DNA from: Trileptium ribeirensis
Lineage: Eukaryota > Nematoda > Enoplea > Enoplida > Thoracostomopsidae
DNA: 64,000 nt
Reading direction: 5' to 3'
Assembly: GCA_030248225.1 (NCBI GenBank)
Contig: JASANE010001525.1
Coordinates: forward strand, 38,910 to 102,909
Part shown: one piece after another, positions 58,636 to 64,000 of the stretch
Position numbering within the stretch: the first letter of the stretch is position 1
Layout: every line of letters starts with the position of its first letter
Program-made: the position numbers and the translations under genes
Notes under the pieces: model-generated
What the model was told of the DNA's origin: nothing
Seen by the model: the letters and a program-made list of their open reading frames with translations, nothing else
Database searches by the model: none

Positions 58636-59980
58636 CTACAAAAACACACAGTCGTTATTAGACATAACTTCAATACAGTACTGAATACATATTACACAAA
58701 AGTATTAATTAACGATATCCCTCAACTGGTAACACAGATGTTAGGAATTGGGTAAAACCAATACTACAATACCGTTAGCTATTTCTCAAATTTGCAGACG
58801 GAAGCTATACGATTATGTGTTACATTTTGAGGGTGTTGCTAGGCATATTTAAAAGTCGAGTAGAAACGCGAGACAGAAAAGTTTCGCGATTGAACAAATT
58901 TAGTACAATTATTGCAACCTTAGATTATTCAGAACGACACCCTAATCGACGGGGCGCGAAATGTTTCCATCAAAGGCAGTGCTGCCTCTAAAAACTGGTT
59001 GCACAATTGTTGCAGTAACCTTGCACACGATTAGCTTGACAAGGATATCCAAGATTAGGATCCCACGCTGCTAGAATATAGTCGTATCCTAATATAACCA
59101 TTTAAGCCCAGTTCCGTTATTTGGAACATTACGCTGAACGTGGGTCTTAGGTTAAGGTGAAACACACAATATTCCAACAATTTTACTAAGCGAAGATCTA
59201 TTCTGATTACTGTCTAAAAGGTAATCCATAAATAATTGATACTGACGGCGGTGGACATGTGGGACATAAGCTGAAGATTGTTAAACGGCGATGTCATATT
59301 TAATACAACTTCTGAAAACAATTCGAACAGAAATTACGGTTCTTCGGTGACTTGCGGCATTGTGTTATTGTAGAAATATATATTTCCATACAAAATAGCG
59401 CAAGCTAAATTTCATTTAAATATGCTAGTCAGAGCTGTAGCTAAAAATCGACTGTTCCCAAACGGCTGTACCGAGCCACACTGAGACCGGATGGGATATC
59501 CAAGCACTTGACTCAGACCTACAGCAGTTACGGACATAAATAAATGCAAATTTTTAGCGAGCAGTGGCACTGGTATTTGCTAATTTTTCGCGATCGATTG
59601 GCATAAAATGTGCATTTACTTGCAACAGTAAATCGTGGTGCCACACCACAACAAGCAACAACCTTGTTTCTAAGGTCTAGCGGCTTGTTTGTCCAAGGCT
59701 AAAATCGGGGACACAGAAAGTAAATGGATGTATATTTCACATTTCTTTACGTCAAGGTTTGTTTCTTGCGCAAATGCACAGCTTCATAAAAATGCGTATC
59801 TAATTTTAAAAAATGCACGTAGAAGCGCAGAGATTCAGTTTAGGCAATTTTTAATAACAAAATATTAAACGAATTCAAAAGGATATACTCCAAATGTAAG
59901 TTGAAAGTGTAATCTCAGCTGCAATAATTTTAGTTTCAAGGCTTTATTGATATGAAACAAGACAAAACTTATTTAACGAG
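58636..59980. other. Intron-like DNA of the minus-strand gene
   Basis: AT-rich. I found no further exon with both good splice sites and protein-like translation. Confidence 0.4.
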
Positions 59981-59986
59981 TAGCTA

Positions 59987-60542
59987 CAGTACTCGCCAGA
60001 AATACGTGACGCCTTTCGAACGAACTTCGAACAGGTCTCAAATAAAAATATAAAAAAGCGCACAAAAATTTCGAACACGTCTCGAACACATTTCGAGCAA
60101 AATTTAGCGCTTATCAAAAGAATTTCGAGTGAAAATCGAATGAACACCAGTCATTGGGCGGGCGTATACGTATTTCAAAGCGTTTGTTAATAGAGAAAAT
60201 AGAACGTTGGATGTTTTAAACGGCTGTGCTAAAAAGCCATAATATCATACAAGAAAGCAGTAAAATATAAAAATGGACAAAATTTGCTAAAATTTTGAAC
60301 AAACGTCCTTTAAAACGTTTTTGACACAATACCACAAATGAAATCGAACGTAAAAATACAATTGCTACAAAATAACAATCAAACAAGCAAAGTACAGCAT
60401 CCGCCAGAAATGACGCTACTCAAAACACGTTAACACTGCTCGCTCGAGGCTCGAAAAATGTCATACAAAAACTGCTAGCTCGATATTGACTCGTTGCTCG
60501 ATGGTGACTCGGAAAGGTAACAATCATTTCTGGCGCCTACTG
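59987..60542. mobile_element. TA-flanked inverted-repeat elements (Tc1/mariner-type MITEs)
   Basis: 60395-60542 (148 bp) begins CAGCATCCGCCAGAAATGA and ends with the complement of CAGTAGGCGCCAGAAATGA; both sides abut TA. A third terminus, CAGTACTCGCCAGAAATACG, lies at 59987 after TA in the left orientation. The whole 556 bp could therefore be one longer element or two nested ones. The interior has repeated ttcgaacA/ctcgaac words. Confidence 0.6.
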
Positions 60543-60808
60543 TACATTTAGCAAACGTAAGTAATAGCGAGATGACCGCTATATGAAATAGCCCACACAG
60601 GTTTAAAGCTTAAAATACTAAAATTCCCTACGTTTCGCATTAAAAATTTTTGTTCAGAATTACGTTGTAATTTTGAACGACATTCCGAACGCATGAACAA
60701 GCCTTTAGTATCACACACTACAAGCTGTCTACTGCAAGCATTTACATTTCTGGCATAGCCACAACAAGCTCATTCAAAACAATTACCGTTGATTTCACAA
60801 AGCCAGTA

Positions 60809-60882
60809 TTACTGAAGTTGAATTTGTTTCTGCTGTCGGCATCTAGCCCGACCTCTGCCACGCAGTGTGGACTTTATTGAGT
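60809..60882 (-). CDS. Candidate exon of the minus-strand gene (possible alternative end)
   Basis: A good acceptor on the minus strand (gctttgtttcttgtcag) precedes an open frame of 23 residues, SIKSTLRGRGRARCRQQKQI and on to LQ, then TAA. The basic Arg/Gly composition resembles the tail encoded at 58433-58635. It could be an alternative terminal exon. Alternatively it could splice from an AGAG|GTCGGG site in matching phase to 58635, but that donor is weak. An identical copy lies at 62179-62252 in the downstream duplicate. Confidence 0.3.
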
Positions 60883-61539
60883 CTGACAAGAAACAAAGCA
60901 GCATAACTAGTAAATACATGATAAAAGCACCATATCTCGCTATGACATTGGAATATTAACAAGCACCTGTTTATGTATGCTGTGACGAGAGCAAAGCAAA
61001 TTATGTTACTTTGACGACGATTTGAAACCGGATCATTTCACGAAACCATGTCATTTACTCGGGGGGGGGGGCGGGGGGGGGGGGCTACATGAGCACTTTT
61101 TGGCCCATAGCACCAGTCTTGGAAGAAAATTTAATGTTAAAAAGCACGTCCGCGGCAAAGAGGTAGGGGACCTCTGTACCCCTACCTAGCAGAGCCAGAG
61201 GCCCTCAACCCGGGTTGGCCAAAGAAGCCAAAAACACATGTCCCACTATAAACCTTCGCCGTATCGCTAGCAGGGATATATAATATGTGTGTTTTTCATT
61301 TCACTGTGATCCTTTTGGTATTTGCTAATTTTTCCGGAAAAACTTGGGAGTAGCACGACACTGAAACTGCGCAAACTTCCGAAAAATTTTTTTCGGACAA
61401 GAAGGTCAAATCTGGCAGCTTGCATACGCTGGTAAATACGTCAAGGTGCACTAGCGTCGAAAATCAGTAATCTTACAGTACAGGTGTTATTGAAAAAAAG
61501 AATATCGCCTCTTCTTTTTTTTTTGGTATTTGGGGTTGG

Positions 61540-61685
61540 TTGGCGGGGGGGCGGGGGGGTATTTAAATATGGTTGGGGGGGGGGGGCGGGGTGCGGGGGT
61601 GGGGGCGGCGCTTGGGGGGCGCGGGGGGGGGGGGTGGGGCGGGGGGGGGGGGGGGGGGGGCGGGCGCGGGGGGGGCGGGGGGGGC
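61540..61685. repeat. G-homopolymer island
   Basis: Long G runs broken by single C, T or A. Open frames on both strands here (poly-Gly, poly-Pro) are meaningless. Possibly sequencing or consensus error. Confidence 0.8.
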
Positions 61686-62178
61686 AAAACTTTGAACAAA
61701 CGTCTTTAAAACGTTTTTGACAAATCAAAAAAATCGAAGTAAAAATACAATTGCTACAAAATAACAATCAAACAAGCAAAGACAGATCGCCAGAAAGACG
61801 CTCTCAAAACACGTTACACTGCTCGCTCGAGGCTCGAAAAAGTCAAAAACTGCTAGCTCGATATTGACTCGTTCTCGATGGGACTCAAAGGTACATCATT
61901 TCTGGCGCCTACTGTACATTTAGCAAACGAAGAATAGCGAGATGACCGCTATATGAAATAGCCCACACAGGTTTAAAGCTTAAAATACTAAAATTCCCTA
62001 CGTTTCGCATTAAAAATTTTTGTTCAGAATTACGTTGTAATTTTGAACGACATCCCGAACGCATGAACAAGCCTTTAGTATCACACACTACAAGCTGTCT
62101 ACTGCAAGCATTTACATTTCTGGCATAGCCACAACAAGCTCATTCAAAACAATTACCGTTGATTTCACAAAGCCAGTA

Positions 62179-62252
62179 TTACTGAAGTTGAATTTGTTTC
62201 TGCTGTCGGCATCTAGCCCGACCTCTGCCACGCAGTGTGGACTTTATTGAGT
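62179..62252 (-). CDS. Duplicate of the candidate minus-strand exon
   Basis: Same acceptor and same 23-residue frame as 60809-60882, carried by the ~1.39-kb tandem duplication. If the duplication is an assembly artefact, only one exists. Confidence 0.25.
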
Positions 62253-62900
62253 CTGACAAGAAACAAAGCAGCATAACTAGTAAATACATGATAAAAGCAC
62301 CATATCTCGCTATGACATTGGAATATTAACAAGCACCTGTTTATGTATGCTGTGACGAGAGCAAAGCAAATTATGTTACTTTGACGACGATTTGAAACCG
62401 GATCATTTCACGAAACCATGTCATTTACTCGGGGGGGGGGCGGGGGGGGGGCAACATCGACACTTTTTTGGCCCATAGCACCAGTCTTGGAAGAAAATTT
62501 AATGTCGCTGAAATGTAGTAATAGCACGTCCGTCGGTCATAATGAGGTATGGTGGACCTCTGTACCCCTAACCTAGCAGTAGCCAGAGGCCCTCAACCCG
62601 GGTTGGCCAAATGAAGCCAAAAACACATGTCCCACTATAAACCTTCGCCGTATCGCTAGCAGGTGATATATAATATGTGTGTTTTTCATTTCACTGTGAT
62701 CCTTTGGTATTTGCTAATTTTTCCGGAAAAACTTGGGAGTAAGCATCGACACTGAAACTGACGTCAAACTTCCGAAAAATTTTTTTCGTGACAAGAAGGT
62801 CAAATCTGGCAGCTTGCATACGCTGGTAAATAACGTCAAGGTGCACTAGCGTCAAAAATCAGTAATCTTAATCAGTACAGGTGTTATTGAAAAAAAAGAA

Positions 62901-64000
62901 TATCAGCCTCTGTCCATGTGTTGTTTGATTATCAAGTCGAAGGTCATAAAGTGCCAAAAATGGGGTATGCAAAAAGTAGCCCCCCCCCGACCTACCGAAA
63001 ATTAAATTTAAAAAAAGCCAAATTTTGCATAAAGTTTTACAATAGGCCGGATAGAAACATAGTAACGCCCCACTAGAATGGACACATGTAATAAAAATTT
63101 TTTAATGGAAATCCCGACCGCATGTATAATAAAAGAAACCGAAGGGCGCAAGAATCATATTAGTATATAAGTTTATCATCATTGCACCATGATATGGGGC
63201 CGTGCTGTTTGGGTAGCTAGGGAACCCTTCAGATTGCCCGCACATCTATTCTTCGCATTGTCCCTGGTATCATCACCTAAATGTAAGCTAATCGCACATC
63301 AATTGTGTTTGTTTTACAGCAGCAGAGTGTTGAAATAAATCTAGAATCTCTGGAAGTAGCCAAAGTTTCACGTAATGTATGTTGTTGGAAGGTGTACTCC
63401 CGACCTGAGGTGTAGCCCCCCCCCCCGACTAACACATATTGGGGCGCCAATTTTTACAAGGCCTAAGGACCTTCCTGAAATTTTTTGTCGGACATCCCCC
63501 ACTCATGGTTGGTTCGTGAGCATAAAATGATATCCGTAGGTGCTGTCTCCGTTGCGCTAGAAAAACTTGTGCGACAGGCTTGTTCTAAATTGGTCGATTT
63601 TTAACCATAAAAGGGCCCTAGCTGCACCAATGTTAGGTCGCAACTCCGCCAAATGGTTTGACTGTGACCCTTTTGGTCTAACTTGCATGCAAACAGACCA
63701 TGATTCCCATGTCACTGCGCTACCCTACAGAATAATGACTTATTTCGGATTAAAATTTGACCCCCAGGGGTACCCCTTTGCGACCCCTGTAGCAGGTTTC
63801 AGGTAGCTCGTTTTACATAGAGACATCGATATTCGAAAAATTCAGCGTTTTTTATGTCGGAAGGGGTCTAGACACTATACATACGAAAACGTTTTATTTT
63901 AGCTTCAAAAATGGTGAGTCAAAAGTACATGGTTTCGTGAAATGACTCAACCATTGTAGTCTCGTGGGTTTATCTCGTTATATGGCGCCTTCGAATTTGG
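62901..64000. other. Repeat-like intergenic or intronic DNA
   Basis: C runs at 62982-62990 and 63417-63425. No exon identified. An open frame at 63567-63806 shows no recognisable domain. Confidence 0.4.

Larger units (their letters stand above)
60297..62900. repeat. ~1.39-kb tandem duplication with G-homopolymer junction
   Basis: 60297-61500 recurs at about 61688-62900. Copies are identical over long stretches (for example 60600-60690 and 61980-62070) but differ by many 1-3 nt losses in 61060-61500 of the first copy and in 61690-61960 of the second, the two parts nearest the junction. The junction (61540-61685) is almost only G. G runs also occur inside each copy (61061-61083 and 62431-62451). 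Confidence 0.8.

Noticed and set aside
61484..61767. Gly-rich and Pro-rich open frames
   Set aside because: Produced by the G-homopolymer island.

Overview
This window is nuclear DNA from an animal: one spliced gene that can be rebuilt in full, the last exon of a second gene, and otherwise introns and intergenic DNA crowded with short mobile elements and tandem repeats. There are no operons, no long bacterial-type reading frames and no rRNA. Introns of 0.8 to 7.7 kb have GT..AG ends, and an ankyrin/SOCS-box protein is an animal-type protein. The host looks like an invertebrate with a repeat-rich genome. A flatworm would fit, but the sequence does not prove it.

Gene 1, plus strand, 20841-45172: six exons join in frame (142+107+115+119+119+406 = 1008 nt) into a 335-residue ankyrin-repeat and SOCS-box (ASB-type) protein. 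It starts at an ATG in good context with an N-myristoylation-like Met-Gly start, has about five ankyrin repeats, and ends in a SOCS box with a BC box (elongin C) and a Cul5 box. It is probably the substrate receptor of a cullin-5 ubiquitin ligase. A poly(A) signal lies 25 nt after the stop. Gene 2, minus strand: a 66-codon terminal exon at 58433-58635 encodes a Ser/Arg/Gly-rich tail with an [ST]xIP end-binding motif. It resembles the C-terminal tail of spectraplakins or GAS2-like microtubule proteins. Its upstream exons lie at higher coordinates, mostly beyond the window. The two genes converge on about 13 kb of repeats.

Region by region: 0-20.5 kb is intergenic, with GC-rich tRNA-like repeats (family B) at 0-2 kb, a duplicated GC-rich segment at 2.9-3.6 kb, a 152-bp tandem array at 17.1-17.7 kb and several copies of a tRNA-like element with TTAA-bounded inverted ends (family A). 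20.8-45.2 kb is the ASB gene. Its introns hold a TAA-flanked inverted-repeat element (23.25-23.76 kb), a purine-strand minisatellite between inverted repeats (25.2-25.6 kb), a family of GGCAAAAATT-rich repeats, a 1.04-kb TA-flanked element made of palindromes that ends 16 bp before exon 2, a 125-bp x 4 array, a 183-bp x 3 array and four family A copies. 46.7-52 kb is a GC-rich block with a ladder of short perfect hairpins and a degenerate ~172-bp repeat. 52.4-52.8 kb is a 23-bp minisatellite with a 46-bp higher-order pattern. 56.3-57.0 kb is a broken Tc1/mariner-type transposase. 60.3-62.9 kb is a ~1.39-kb tandem duplication joined by a G-homopolymer island; small indels cluster around the island, so it looks like an unpolished assembly junction.

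The strongest candidate for something unusual is family A: eight copies in which a tRNA-like A-box/B-box promoter sits between piggyBac-like TTAA-bounded terminal inverted repeats, a SINE/MITE hybrid. The N-terminal start of the ASB protein and the palindrome-array element beside its exon 2 acceptor come next.
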